DNA from: Micrococcaceae bacterium Sec5.7
GTDB taxonomy: Bacteria > Actinomycetota > Actinomycetes > Actinomycetales > Micrococcaceae
Length of the DNA: 64,000 nucleotides
Assembly: GCA_039636785.1 (NCBI GenBank)
Contig: CP144169.1
Span: 1,178,001-1,242,000, forward strand
Direction of reading: 5' to 3'
Positions within the stretch are counted from its first letter, which is position 1, and each line of letters opens with the position of its first letter. The position numbers and the translations under genes were made by a program. The notes below the pieces were generated by a model that was not told where the DNA came from, did not search any database, and saw only the letters and a program-made list of their open reading frames with translations. Shown piece by piece: positions 32,658 to 41,764 of the stretch.

Positions 32658-33605
32658 CTAATTGCCGGATTTGTCCCGGATGTCCGTGATGATGCCGGAG
32701 AAGTCCCGGCCGGCACCGCCCTCAGCGGCAAACGTATCGTAAATCTCCGAGGCCAGCGGCCCCAGCCGGGCAGCCACCCCGGTGCTTTCCAGGGCATTCA
32801 GTGCCAGTTTGAGGTCCTTCGCCATCAACGCGCCGGCGAAGCCCGGCTGGTAGTCCCGGTTGGCCGGACTGCCTGGAACCGGCCCGGGTACCGGGCAGTT
32901 GGTGGTCAGCGCCCAGCACTGGCCTGACGCCGCCGACGCGACGTCGAACAGCGCCTGATGCGTCAGCCCCAGCTTCTCGCCCAGCACAAAAGCCTCACTC
33001 ACCGCGATCATGGACACACCCAGGATCATGTTGTTGCAGATCTTCGCGGCTTGCCCGGCGCCGTGATCGCCGCAGTGGACGATGCGCTTGCCCATGACCT
33101 GCAGCAGCGGCTGCACGGATTCGAAATCCTTCGGCAGTGCGCCCACCATGAACGTCAGGGTCCCCGCCTCGGCGCCCACCACTCCACCCGAAACAGGGGC
33201 GTCCACGGCACGGTGGCCGGCTTCGACGGCGAGCGCGGAAGCCTCGCGTGCTTCGTCCACGTTGATGGTGGAGCAGTCCAGGAACAGCGTGTCCGGCCCG
33301 GCAACTGCCAGCAGCCCGGGCTGCCCGTCCACGCCGCCGTACGCGTCCAGGAGGTGCTTTCCGCTCGGCAGCATGGTCAGCACGACGTCCGCACCGGCAA
33401 CGGCCTCCGGGGCGGTCTCCACGGTGGGGATGCCGTGCGCCCGCGCCGTTTCCAGCGCCGCCGGCACCACGTCGAAGCCGACCACGCTGTACCCGGCCTT
33501 GACCAGGTTGATCGCCATCGGACCGCCCATGTGGCCGAGTCCGAGGAACGCGACAGTGCCGATGTTGCCCGGGACAGAATATTCGGGCACCGGATTTTCA
33601 GACAT
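32658..33605 (-). CDS. mmsB: 3-hydroxyisobutyrate dehydrogenase
   Basis: A 315-residue beta-hydroxyacid dehydrogenase. [19 protein letters not shown] is the NAD Rossmann motif, [20 protein letters not shown] the substrate loop, and [15 protein letters not shown] carries the catalytic lysine. It oxidises 3-hydroxyisobutyrate to methylmalonate semialdehyde in valine catabolism. AAAGGAGACGGACA precedes ATG 33605, which overlaps the end of the hydrolase gene by eight bases. It is flanked by mmsA and two crotonases, which fixes the pathway. Confidence 0.92.
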   Translation of the reverse strand: MSENPVPEYSVPGNIGTVAFLGLGHMGGPMAINLVKAGYSVVGFDVVPAALETARAHGIPTVETAPEAVAGADVVLTMLPSGKHLLDAYGGVDGQPGLLAVAGPDTLFLDCSTINVDEAREASALAVEAGHRAVDAPVSGGVVGAEAGTLTFMVGALPKDFESVQPLLQVMGKRIVHCGDHGAGQAAKICNNMILGVSMIAVSEAFVLGEKLGLTHQALFDVASAASGQCWALTTNCPVPGPVPGSPANRDYQPGFAGALMAKDLKLALNALESTGVAARLGPLASEIYDTFAAEGGAGRDFSGIITDIRDKSGN

Positions 33606-34686
33606 TGTCCGTCTCCTTTGAATGAAGGTTGAGCTCATGGTCACCCAACGGCGCAAAGAACCTCTCGACGTCGGCCGGATGCACCTCGGACAGCGTGGCC
33701 GGTTTCCACTGCGGACTCCGGTCCTTGTCCACCACCTGCGCGCGGATGCCCTCGCGGAAATCCGGTCCGGCCAGGCAGCGCAGACCCACGCGGTACTCCT
33801 GCGCCAGGGCTTCGTCGAGCGTCAGCCCCTTCACCCGGCGCAACGATTCAAGTGCAACTTTCACGGCGGTTGGTGACTTCGACTCGATGGTGTCCGCGGC
33901 CTCCGCCGCATCCCCGCCGAACGCACGCAGATCCCGGATGATCTCCTCCGCGTCGTCGCCGGAGTAGCAGGCATCGATCCATTCCCGCTGGGCCTCCAGC
34001 CCGGAGGCCGGCGCCTTTTCAGTGAAGCGTCCGACGGCGGCCTCCGGGGCTTCGCTTTCCAGCGCAACTGCCAGTGCGGCGAGTTCGCCGGACGGTGCGT
34101 AGTGATCCGCGAGGCGCAGGAAGAGCGCATCGGCACCGCTCAGGTGCGCGCCCGTCAAGGCGGCATGGGTGCCCGCCTCCCCCGGCGAGCGTGACAGCAA
34201 CAGGGTCCCGCCGACGTCGGGCACAAAACCAATGGTGGTTTCCGGCATTCCCATCCGGGTCCTCTCCGTGACCACACGGACCGAGCCGTGTGCGGAGATT
34301 CCCACCCCGCCGCCCAGGACCAGCCCGTCCATGAACGCCACGTACGGCTTGGGGTAGCTGGAGATCAGCGAGTTCAGCCGGTACTCCATCTGCCAGAAAT
34401 CGGCGGTTTCTTCGCCCCCGGCAAGTATGTCCTGGTAGATGGCCACAATGTCCCCACCGGCGCACAAGCCGCGCTCACCGGAGCCCTGCACCAGAACGGT
34501 GGCCACGCCGTCGTCGTCCGCCCAGGCGGTGAGCTGTGCCAGCATGGCCTTTGCCATGCCCGCCGTGAGCGCGTTGGCGGCCTTGGGCCGGTTCAGCGTA
34601 ATGACGCCCAGGTGGCCGCGCCGTTCGAACAGCACTTCCTCATCCGGGGCACCGTTCGGCGGGACCTCATGAGGGAGCGCAGTCAT
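33598..34686 (-). CDS. 3-hydroxyisobutyryl-CoA hydrolase
   Basis: A 362-residue crotonase-fold hydrolase, longer than hydratases by an extra C-terminal helical domain. GERGLCAGGDIVAIYQDILA and DGLVLGGGVGISAHGSVRVV form the oxyanion hole; MPETTIGFVPDVGGTLLLSR carries the catalytic Glu/Asp pair typical of 3-hydroxyisobutyryl-CoA hydrolases. It frees 3-hydroxyisobutyrate from CoA. Its ATG overlaps the mmsA stop by one base (TGATG). Confidence 0.88.
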   Translation of the reverse strand: MTALPHEVPPNGAPDEEVLFERRGHLGVITLNRPKAANALTAGMAKAMLAQLTAWADDDGVATVLVQGSGERGLCAGGDIVAIYQDILAGGEETADFWQMEYRLNSLISSYPKPYVAFMDGLVLGGGVGISAHGSVRVVTERTRMGMPETTIGFVPDVGGTLLLSRSPGEAGTHAALTGAHLSGADALFLRLADHYAPSGELAALAVALESEAPEAAVGRFTEKAPASGLEAQREWIDACYSGDDAEEIIRDLRAFGGDAAEAADTIESKSPTAVKVALESLRRVKGLTLDEALAQEYRVGLRCLAGPDFREGIRAQVVDKDRSPQWKPATLSEVHPADVERFFAPLGDHELNLHSKETDNV

Positions 34687-36185
34687 CAGCTTCCTTCCGG
34701 CATCACAAAGCTGGCGCCCTGGCGGATGCCGGAAGGCCAGCGCGTGGTCACGGTCTTGGTCTTCGTATAGAAGCGGAATGCGTCCGCCCCGTGCTGGTTG
34801 AGGTCGCCGAACCCCGAGGCCTTCCAGCCGCCGAACGTGTAGTACGCGATGGGGACCGGGATGGGGACGTTGATGCCCACCATGCCCACCTCAACGCGGC
34901 TGGCGAAGTCCCTTGCGGAGTCGCCGTCTCGGGTATAGATGGCCACGCCGTTGCCGAACTCGTGCTCGCTGCAGAGCCGGAGGGCTTCGTCGTAGTCTGC
35001 AGCGCGGAGAACGCTCAGCACCGGGCCGAAGATCTCCTCCTGGTAGATCTTCATGTCCTTGGTGACGTTGTCGAAGAGCGTTGGCCCTACCCAGAAACCG
35101 CCCTCGTAGCCCTCCACGGTGAGGCCGCGGCCGTCGGTCAGCAGGGTGGCACCGTCGTCCACGCCGGACTGGATGTAGCCCTCGATCCGCTCTTTGGCGG
35201 ACGCCGCAACCACGGGGCCGAAGTCCGAATCCTTGGCCAGGCTGTGACCCACCTTGAGGACCTTGATCCGTTGCTGCAGCTTGGCCACCAGTTTGTTGGC
35301 GGTTTCCTCGCCAACCGGGACCGCCACGGAAATGGCCATGCAGCGCTCCCCTGCGGATCCGAACCCGGCGCCCATCAACGCATCCGCGGCCATGTCCAGA
35401 TCCGCATCCGGCATGATCACCATGTGGTTCTTGGCCCCGCCGAAACACTGCGCGCGCTTTCCGTTGGCAGCCGCCGTGGCATAGATGTACTGCGCGATGG
35501 GCGTGGAGCCCACAAAGCCGATCGCTTTGACCCGCTTGTCCTCGAGCAGCGCATCCACGGCTTCCTTGTCCCCGTTGACCACGTTGAACACACCGTTCGG
35601 CAGCCCGGCCTCAGTGAAGAGCTCGGCCAGGCGCAGCGGCACCGAGGGGTCGCGTTCCGAGGGCTTGAGGATAAACGCATTGCCCGCGGCAAGCGCCGGT
35701 CCGGACTTCCAGAGCGGGATCATGGCCGGGAAGTTGAACGGCGTGATGCCCGCGACCACACCCAGCGGCTGGCGCATGGAGTGGACGTCGATTCCGGCGC
35801 CGGCGTCATCCGAGAACTCGCCCTTGAGCAGGTGCGGCGCTCCGGCGGCGAACTCCACCACCTCGATGCCACGCTGGATGTCCCCCTTGGCATCGGGGAA
35901 TGTCTTGCCATGCTCTGAGGAAAGCAGTGTGGCGAGCTCGTCCATGTTCTGGTTGACCAGGTCCACGAACTTCAGCAGGATCCGGCCACGGCGCTGCGGA
36001 TTCATGGCGCCCCATTCCAGCTGGCCCTTCTCCGCACTCGCGATCACGTTGGCCACTTCCTCTGTGGTGGCGAGCGGCACCCTCGCCTGGACGCCGCCCG
36101 TGCAGGGGTCAAACACGTCGCTGAACCGGCCCGAAGTGCCGTCTACGCGCTGGCCGTCAATGTAGTGGGAAAGCTCGCGAACCAT
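34686..36185 (-). CDS. mmsA: Methylmalonate-semialdehyde dehydrogenase (CoA-acylating)
   Basis: A 499-residue CoA-dependent aldehyde dehydrogenase. GITPFNFPAMIPLWKSGPAL, KPSERDPSVP, FVGSTPIAQYIYATA and FGSAGERCMAISVAVPVG (catalytic Cys) are the MmsA-type motifs; the usual ALDH general-base glutamate region is replaced by GGAKNHMVIMPDAD, as in MmsA enzymes. It makes propionyl-CoA from methylmalonate semialdehyde. AAAGGAG precedes ATG 36185. It is first of a four-gene operon and a good promoter lies upstream. No branched-chain acyl-CoA dehydrogenase is adjacent. Confidence 0.94.
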   Translation of the reverse strand: MVRELSHYIDGQRVDGTSGRFSDVFDPCTGGVQARVPLATTEEVANVIASAEKGQLEWGAMNPQRRGRILLKFVDLVNQNMDELATLLSSEHGKTFPDAKGDIQRGIEVVEFAAGAPHLLKGEFSDDAGAGIDVHSMRQPLGVVAGITPFNFPAMIPLWKSGPALAAGNAFILKPSERDPSVPLRLAELFTEAGLPNGVFNVVNGDKEAVDALLEDKRVKAIGFVGSTPIAQYIYATAAANGKRAQCFGGAKNHMVIMPDADLDMAADALMGAGFGSAGERCMAISVAVPVGEETANKLVAKLQQRIKVLKVGHSLAKDSDFGPVVAASAKERIEGYIQSGVDDGATLLTDGRGLTVEGYEGGFWVGPTLFDNVTKDMKIYQEEIFGPVLSVLRAADYDEALRLCSEHEFGNGVAIYTRDGDSARDFASRVEVGMVGINVPIPVPIAYYTFGGWKASGFGDLNQHGADAFRFYTKTKTVTTRWPSGIRQGASFVMPEGS

Positions 36186-36230
36186 GATGGAATGCTCCTT
36201 TGCATGTGATCCAGGTCATCTCTCAAGCCG

Positions 36231-36259
36231 AATATACTCGGACTTCCTACTATTTTCCA
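36231..36259 (-). promoter_or_regulatory. Promoter of mmsA operon
   Basis: Reading the minus strand, TGGAAA (36259-36254), a 17-base spacer and TATATT (36236-36231) fit a sigma-70 promoter about 45 bases before the mmsA start. The window has no dedicated regulator gene next to this operon. Confidence 0.5.
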
Positions 36260-36409
36260 GACCACCCCTTCCGGTTGCTCTATCACTCCTGGTCGCTAAA
36301 CGAGGCGAATGAGGACCAAAAGTGAGAGAGCAACCTAGTGGTGCAGCAACCGGGCAACGGGGCTGCACCACCGCCACCGGGCGCCGGGCTCCCAAGGTAA
36401 GTTAGGAGT

Positions 36410-37216
36410 GTGAAGATTGCTACCTGGAATGTGAACTCGCTCCGTGCCCGTGCCGACCGCGTTGAGGCATGGCTTCAGCGCAGCGACTGTGACGTCCTGG
36501 CCATCCAGGAAACCAAATGCAAGGACGAGAACTTCCCCTGGGAACTGTTCGAACGCATGGGCTACGAAGTGGCGCATTTCGGCCTGAGCCAGTGGAACGG
36601 TGTGGCCATCGCCTCCCGTGTAGGTCTCGACGACGTCGAACGCGCCTTTGTGGACCAGCCCGCCTTCGGCAAACTCGGCAAGGACCCCGTGCAGGAAGCC
36701 CGTGCCATCGCCGCCACGTGCGGCGGCGTCCGGGTCTGGAGCCTCTACGTCCCCAACGGCCGTGCACTGGATGATGAGCACATGCCGTACAAGCTCAGCT
36801 GGCTGGACACGCTGAAAACCCATGCCCAGGGCTGGGTCACGGAGAACCCGGAGGCTCAGATCGCACTCATGGGTGACTGGAATATTGCCCCCACGAACGA
36901 CGACGTCTGGGACATCGATTACTTCGTCGCCGAAGGCCTCACCCATGTCAGCGAGCCCGAGCGCAACGCCTTCCGCGCCTTCGAATCCGCCGGCTTCACG
37001 GACGTTGTCCGCCCGCACACGCCCGGCCCGGGCGTCTACACGTACTGGGACTACACCCAGCTGCGCTTCCCCAAGAAGGAGGGCATGCGGATCGATTTCG
37101 TGATGGCCTCCGCCGCGCTGGCCGCGCGCGTGACCGGTGCCTCGATCGACCGTGAGGAACGCAAAGGCAAGGGCGCTTCGGACCACGCTCCGGTGATCGT
37201 TGAGCTGACCGACTGA
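36410..37216 (+). CDS. xth: Exodeoxyribonuclease III
   Basis: A 268-residue ExoIII/AP endonuclease. KIATWNVNSLRARA opens the fold, LAIQETKCKDENFP has the metal Glu, GDWNIAPTNDDVWD the Asp/Asn pair, RIDFVMAS and ASDHAPVIVEL the catalytic Asp-His. It cleaves abasic sites and trims 3' ends during base excision repair. The GTG start is fixed by homology to the family N-terminus; the purine-rich AGGAG lies very close to it. It appears to be monocistronic. Confidence 0.94.
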   Translation: MKIATWNVNSLRARADRVEAWLQRSDCDVLAIQETKCKDENFPWELFERMGYEVAHFGLSQWNGVAIASRVGLDDVERAFVDQPAFGKLGKDPVQEARAIAATCGGVRVWSLYVPNGRALDDEHMPYKLSWLDTLKTHAQGWVTENPEAQIALMGDWNIAPTNDDVWDIDYFVAEGLTHVSEPERNAFRAFESAGFTDVVRPHTPGPGVYTYWDYTQLRFPKKEGMRIDFVMASAALAARVTGASIDREERKGKGASDHAPVIVELTD

Positions 37217-37312
37217 TGGAACGATGCTCATGACTCCCGTGCGCGCCATGATGCGGGGCGTCCTGCTCCGGAGCTTCCTGGTTCGGAGCTTCAGGCTGCG
37301 GGGCGGCTCGCG

Positions 37313-38329
37313 ATGACCGGCAGCCTGTACAGGGGGCAGGCCGGTCTCCCGTTCTCCTCCACCTTGCGGATCTACGAGCCGCTGGAAGCCTTTCCCGAGG
37401 ATCAGCAGGAAGGGCTGAGGTCGGCCGGCGCGCGGGCCGTTTCCCGGGCCGCCGTCGAGAACGCTGAACTACTCGCCTCGCTGGGCCGCATCACCCGTCC
37501 CGGCGGCGATCCTTTTCCAACGGGGCGCACCGATCTGGTGCGTGTCACCCGCGCGCCGGGAGCGCCGGACGCCGGAACTTCCGACGGTTCTTCAACCGAC
37601 AGCCCGCCCCGGGCCGGGTCAGCGGGGACCAGGTCAGCTGGGGCCGGGTCGGCTGGGACCGGCGCCGCAGAAAATACCGACGGCGGCGGCTCCGTTTCCA
37701 GCGCGGCGCCGGGCTCGGGCTCGGGCGAGCCAACTCCCCTGCTGTACTGCCCCAGCCAGCTGGTGCTGCGCGCCGGGCTTGCTGCCAACGCGCTGATGGA
37801 GGGCATCCACGGGCCGCTGGCCCAGCTCCTCATCCCCGAAGAGCAGCGGGACAAACACCAGGAACGGATCGATCTGGTCACCGCCCGCGACGGCTTCACC
37901 CGGGTCCACACCCGCGCGTCCACGTGGGGCATACCGTTCAGCTGGTTTTCCCTGTTCCAGGAATCAGATCCCAAGGACGTGGTGGAAGCCGGCGGGCGGA
38001 TTCTCACGGTGCGGATGTGGGCGTCGAAGAGCGAAGCAACGGAGCGGGTCCGCTACGCCGTGGCAAACCTGACGTTGGCTGCCCCGGACCTGGACATGCT
38101 CGACGACCTCACTCAGATCACCGAATGGCTGGAACTGTTCCATGCGGGGTCCATGGTGGAGCTCGACTACGGCGCCGTGGCCGACAAGGTGTATCCCGAC
38201 GAGTCGCCCATGGACGTCCGGCTCGGCATTGAGTGCCTGGCGGAAGGCGACATGACAGGTGCGGCAGCCGCGTACCGCCGGCTCGCCTCGCGCTGGATTC
38301 CTATCCGGCAGCTGGCTCGCGCCTCCTGA
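37313..38329 (+). CDS. Conserved-looking hypothetical protein with Gly/Ser/Ala linker
   Basis: A 338-residue soluble protein. An N-terminal domain (about 1-85) starts LYRGQAGLPFSSTLRIYEPL, then residues 90-145 form a low-complexity linker rich in repeated GSAGT units, and a C-terminal domain (150-338) has VHTRASTWGIPFSWFSLFQE and LTQITEWLELFHAGSMVELD. No signal or membrane helices are seen. It follows the exonuclease gene by 96 bases and has no operon partner. I do not recognise a function; the two well-ordered ends argue for a real protein. Confidence 0.75.
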   Translation: MTGSLYRGQAGLPFSSTLRIYEPLEAFPEDQQEGLRSAGARAVSRAAVENAELLASLGRITRPGGDPFPTGRTDLVRVTRAPGAPDAGTSDGSSTDSPPRAGSAGTRSAGAGSAGTGAAENTDGGGSVSSAAPGSGSGEPTPLLYCPSQLVLRAGLAANALMEGIHGPLAQLLIPEEQRDKHQERIDLVTARDGFTRVHTRASTWGIPFSWFSLFQESDPKDVVEAGGRILTVRMWASKSEATERVRYAVANLTLAAPDLDMLDDLTQITEWLELFHAGSMVELDYGAVADKVYPDESPMDVRLGIECLAEGDMTGAAAAYRRLASRWIPIRQLARAS

Positions 38330-38366
38330 CCCGGGGCTCCGCCGTCGTTCTTCTGAACCCAGCTAA

Positions 38367-38418
38367 GTAGCAGCACATGTCGGTTGGAGGCCGGCCTCTA
38401 AACGACGCCTGCTGCTAC
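38367..38418. repeat. REP-like hairpin between convergent genes
   Basis: GTAGCAGCA (38367-38375) pairs perfectly with TGCTGCTAC (38410-38418); inside, GTCG..TT pairs with AA.CGAC and the centre GAGGCCGGCCTC (38387-38398) is fully self-complementary. The 52-base structure abuts the LacI stop codon. It probably terminates both convergent genes, and its multi-level symmetry resembles dispersed REP-type elements. Confidence 0.65.
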
Positions 38419-39477
38419 CTACTTGGGCTGGCGGGGCGCCGCGGTCGTGCGTCTCACAATCAGGCTGTGGGGTGCGACGGCGGAGCGCACCGCGCCGGTT
38501 ATGCCGTCGAGTTCGTCCAACAGCATCTTGGTGCCGAGTTCGGCCTGCTCGTCGGGCCGTTGGCCAACGGTGGTGAGCCCCATGGCTTCCGAGAAATCAT
38601 GGTCGTCGATGCCGATCACGGAGAGGTCTTCGGGAATGCGGACACCCAGCCGGCCGGCCTCGAAAATGACGCCCATGGCCATTTCATCGGACGCGCAGAA
38701 GATCGCAGTGGGTTTCGCTCCCGGCCGGCCCCAGAGCCTGCGGAAGGCTTCCTGCCCGCTCGGGAGGGTGAAATCGCCCCATTCATCCCACTGAGGGCGG
38801 ACTTCCAACCCGGCAGCGGTCATCACATCCTGGAACGCCAGGATGCGGACGCGGGGAACATCGAAATTGAGGTCGGTTTCGTCGTCGCCATGCAGCAGGG
38901 CGATATCGGCGTGCCCCAGTCCGATCAGGTGGCGCACGGCAGTGGATGCGGCAGCATAATCGTCGATTCCTATGTAGGCACATTCCTCGACGTGGCCGCC
39001 CACCACTACCAGAGGGATGTCGATTTTCTGCAGATGTTCGAGTTCCTCGTGGTTCAGCGCCATACAAAGAACCAGAAGCGCATCGATCTGTTTGTAGACC
39101 ATGGTCTTACTGAAGAGGCGCTCACGATTGCTGCCGTGGCCGCCAAGGTTGAAGAGGGACAGATTGTAGTGCCGGGCATGCAGTTCCCTGTCCGCGCCTT
39201 CAATGGCCTTGGAAAAGAACCACCGGCTCACAAACGGGGCCAGCACGCCGATGGTCTTGGTGCGCCCGGTCGCCAGACCCGAAGCAGAGGATGACGCCAC
39301 GTAGCCCAGAGCGCCGGCCACCTCGAGAATCTTCTCCCGGGTGGCCGGCGAAACCCTGGGCAGGCCGCGTACTGCCCTGGACACCGTGGCTGTGGACACT
39401 CCGGCCGCTGCTGCCACGTCCTCGATGCTGACGCCGGAGTGCCCGCCCCGTTGAGCCCTGTCAGTTGTGCGTGCCAC
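38419..39477 (-). CDS. LacI-family regulator of sugar uptake
   Basis: A 352-residue LacI/GalR regulator. IEDVAAAAGVSTATVSRAVR is the helix-turn-helix, followed by a hinge and ligand domain (TIGVLAPFVSRWFFSKAIEG to VIGIDDHDFSEAMGLTTVGQ). GAGGGGACACC precedes the GTG start. It lies downstream of, and on the same strand as, a sugar ABC importer operon, and the palindrome at 43139-43152 is of the form LacI proteins bind, so it is the probable repressor of importer and glucosidase. Confidence 0.92.
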   Translation of the reverse strand: MARTTDRAQRGGHSGVSIEDVAAAAGVSTATVSRAVRGLPRVSPATREKILEVAGALGYVASSSASGLATGRTKTIGVLAPFVSRWFFSKAIEGADRELHARHYNLSLFNLGGHGSNRERLFSKTMVYKQIDALLVLCMALNHEELEHLQKIDIPLVVVGGHVEECAYIGIDDYAAASTAVRHLIGLGHADIALLHGDDETDLNFDVPRVRILAFQDVMTAAGLEVRPQWDEWGDFTLPSGQEAFRRLWGRPGAKPTAIFCASDEMAMGVIFEAGRLGVRIPEDLSVIGIDDHDFSEAMGLTTVGQRPDEQAELGTKMLLDELDGITGAVRSAVAPHSLIVRRTTAAPRQPK

Positions 39478-39560
39478 GGTGTCCCCTCATAGGCTCTCTG
39501 CAGTTGTCCGCCACCTTGATTTTCCCCAGCGGCGGCAAGCCGGTTTAGTCTGCGCAGCCT

Positions 39561-39836
39561 TTAGCTACGCCGTGTGACCGTCCGGGACGGCAGGCGCCGG
39601 CGGAGCCTGTACATCCCGAACACCACCAGCAGAATACCCAGCAGGCCCAGTGCCCAGCCGAGCGCCGGCTGGCCGGTCAACTCCATCCAGACGGTGACCG
39701 TTAGGAGCACCACGGCCCAGAAACCAAGGAATCCGAGGATGATGTCGAAGTCCTCGCCGGAACGTACGCGCCGGTGCTGTTTACGCACCTCGCCGCGATT
39801 CTCCGGTGCCACCGACCCGGCGACTTCGCCGGTCAT
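39561..39836 (-). CDS. Small membrane protein of sugar importer operon
   Basis: A 91-residue protein with a charged N-terminal third and two hydrophobic helices (IILGFLGFWAVVLLTVTVWM and LGWALGLLGILLVVFGMYRL), ending in a basic tail. Its ATG overlaps the stop of the MalG-type permease gene, so it is translationally coupled. It is not a standard transporter subunit and I recognise no domain. It may stabilise the permease complex or be a chance operon member. Confidence 0.7.
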   Translation of the reverse strand: MTGEVAGSVAPENRGEVRKQHRRVRSGEDFDIILGFLGFWAVVLLTVTVWMELTGQPALGWALGLLGILLVVFGMYRLRRRLPSRTVTRRS

Positions 39837-40723
39837 TTGACTGCACCGGCGGTCAGGCCGGCCACGATCTTGCGTTGGAACACCAGCACCAGGATCACCA
39901 GCGGAATGGTGACAATGGTGCCTGCCGCCATGATGGCCGTGTAGGGGATCTGGTTGGGTTGTGCCCCGGCGAAACTCGCAATTGCCACGGTGACAGGTTT
40001 TGTTACCTCGTTGGACAACTGGCTGGCGATCAGGAATTCGTTCCAGGATGAGATGAAAGCCAGAATTGCCGTCGTGAAGATTGCCGGCGCCGCGAGGGGC
40101 ATGATGACCTTCCGGAACGCCTGGCCCTGGGTGCAGCCATCCACGCGCGCCGACTCCTCAAGCTCCCACGGCATTTCGCGGAAGAAGGACGTCAAGGTGT
40201 ACACGGTCAGAGGCAGCACAAACGAGATGTTCGGGATGATCAGGGCCTGATACGTGCCGATCCAGCCAATGTTCGTGAACAGCTGGAACAACGGCGTGAT
40301 GAGGGCAACGCCCGGGAACATGGAAGCGCCCAGAATGAAGCCCAGCACCAGGTATTTGAACCGGAAGTTCAACCGTGCCAGTGAATAGGCCGCAAACACA
40401 CCGATCAGCAAAGACACGACTGTGGTCACCAGCCCGATGAACACACTGTTGAGAAGTGCCTGGCCGAAGTGGTTACCAAACGAGGTATCGAACGCCGTGT
40501 TGAAATTGTCCAGCGTGACATGGGAAGGAAGGACCGAGGTGTCGTAGGTGAAGCCGACATCCCGGAACGCTGTCACCACCATCCAGTAGGCGGGGGCAAG
40601 GCACCAGATGAGGATCACGGCGGCGCTGATGTATGTTCGCCCCTGCGCCCACTTCTCGCGGTTCTGTGCGGTTTTCCGGCCCCGGTCCTGCTCCGCCCGG
40701 AGCGCGGTGGTCGCGGTGGTCAT
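39833..40723 (-). CDS. Sugar ABC transporter permease, MalG type
   Basis: A 296-residue permease with six predicted helices. The first helix is ISAAVILIWCLAPAYWMVVT; the cytoplasmic EAA loop reads ESARVDGCTQGQAFRKVIMP. It begins at ATGA overlap with the MalF-type gene and pairs with it as a heterodimer. No ATP-binding protein gene is present in this operon, so a shared MsiK-type ATPase encoded elsewhere is likely, as known in other actinobacteria. Confidence 0.92.
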   Translation of the reverse strand: MTTATTALRAEQDRGRKTAQNREKWAQGRTYISAAVILIWCLAPAYWMVVTAFRDVGFTYDTSVLPSHVTLDNFNTAFDTSFGNHFGQALLNSVFIGLVTTVVSLLIGVFAAYSLARLNFRFKYLVLGFILGASMFPGVALITPLFQLFTNIGWIGTYQALIIPNISFVLPLTVYTLTSFFREMPWELEESARVDGCTQGQAFRKVIMPLAAPAIFTTAILAFISSWNEFLIASQLSNEVTKPVTVAIASFAGAQPNQIPYTAIMAAGTIVTIPLVILVLVFQRKIVAGLTAGAVK

Positions 40724-41757
40724 TTCTTCCCCTTACCGGTGGCGCCGCTTTGCTCCACAACATTCGCGCCGAGGAACCGGACGAAGATGAAAGCGACAAG
40801 AAAGATGATGATGAACGTGATGGTGGAGAGCGCCGCCGCCGCGTTGAATCCTTGCCTGATCTGGCTGATGACCAGGATGGACAAAGTCGTGGTGTTGTTG
40901 GCTCCGCCTGTGAGGATGTAGGGGAGATCGAACATCCGCAGGGCATCCAGAGTACGGAACAGGATGGCCACCATCAGGGCCGGCTTCACCAGCGGGAGGG
41001 TGATCAGCCGGAACCGCTGCCACGCCGTGGCGCCGTCAACCCTGGCGGCCTCGTAGACCTCGGCAGGAATCATCTGCAGGCCAGCCAGGATCAGCAGAGC
41101 CATAAACGGCGTTGTTTTCCAGGTATCTGCGATGATGACTGCCCACTTGGCCGGCCATTCGCCGCCGGTCCACAGGATGGAGGTGTTGAACAGCTTGTTG
41201 GCTATTCCCTCGAAGGCGAAGATGAACAGCCAGAGTTTGGCCGTCACGGCGGTAGGGATGGCCCACGGAACCAGTACGGCGGCCCGCACCAGGCTCCGGC
41301 CCTTGAAGGTCCGGGCCATGATCATTGCCATCCAGAAGCCCAGGACGGTTTCCAGTGTCACGGTGACGATCGTGAAGAAGAAAGTGGTCGCGGTGGCGGA
41401 CCAGAACTGGGCTCCCAGGGTGCCCGCCGGGCAAGCCACCGTCCCGCCGCCGGAAGCGGCGCATTGCTGGGCGATCCAGTTCACATAGTTCTGAACACCG
41501 GCCGGCCCGCCAGCGACGAAGAGGCCAGTGGCCGGATCCAGACCGGCGTCCTTTTGGAAGGACATCACGATGGCACTGATGACCGGATAAACGATCACCA
41601 CTGCCAGAGCGATGATGGTGGGGGCCAGCAACCACGACGCCCACCTGCCCTGGCTCTTGATCCGGTTGTCCTCCCCCACCCCCTTCGGTGCGTGGTGAAG
41701 ATCTGCACTGCCCGACGCCGGAGCTTTTACCGGCGTCGGGCCCAATTCAGTAGACAT
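40720..41757 (-). CDS. Sugar ABC transporter permease, MalF type
   Basis: A 345-residue permease. A proline-rich cytoplasmic N-terminus precedes LAPTIIALAVVIVYPVISAI; a loop of about 60 residues with two cysteines and a Gly/Ala stretch follows, and the EAA loop reads EAARVDGATAWQRFRLITLP. ATG 41757 lies seven bases after the substrate-binding gene; the ribosome site is weak. It forms the importer channel with the MalG-type protein, probably for an alpha-glucoside. Confidence 0.92.
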   Translation of the reverse strand: MSTELGPTPVKAPASGSADLHHAPKGVGEDNRIKSQGRWASWLLAPTIIALAVVIVYPVISAIVMSFQKDAGLDPATGLFVAGGPAGVQNYVNWIAQQCAASGGGTVACPAGTLGAQFWSATATTFFFTIVTVTLETVLGFWMAMIMARTFKGRSLVRAAVLVPWAIPTAVTAKLWLFIFAFEGIANKLFNTSILWTGGEWPAKWAVIIADTWKTTPFMALLILAGLQMIPAEVYEAARVDGATAWQRFRLITLPLVKPALMVAILFRTLDALRMFDLPYILTGGANNTTTLSILVISQIRQGFNAAAALSTITFIIIFLVAFIFVRFLGANVVEQSGATGKGKK

Positions 41758-41764
41758 GGCGAAG

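Noticed and set aside
37313..38329. Collagen-like or surface protein because of the GSAG repeats
   Set aside because: No signal peptide, and the low-complexity part is only a linker of about 55 residues.
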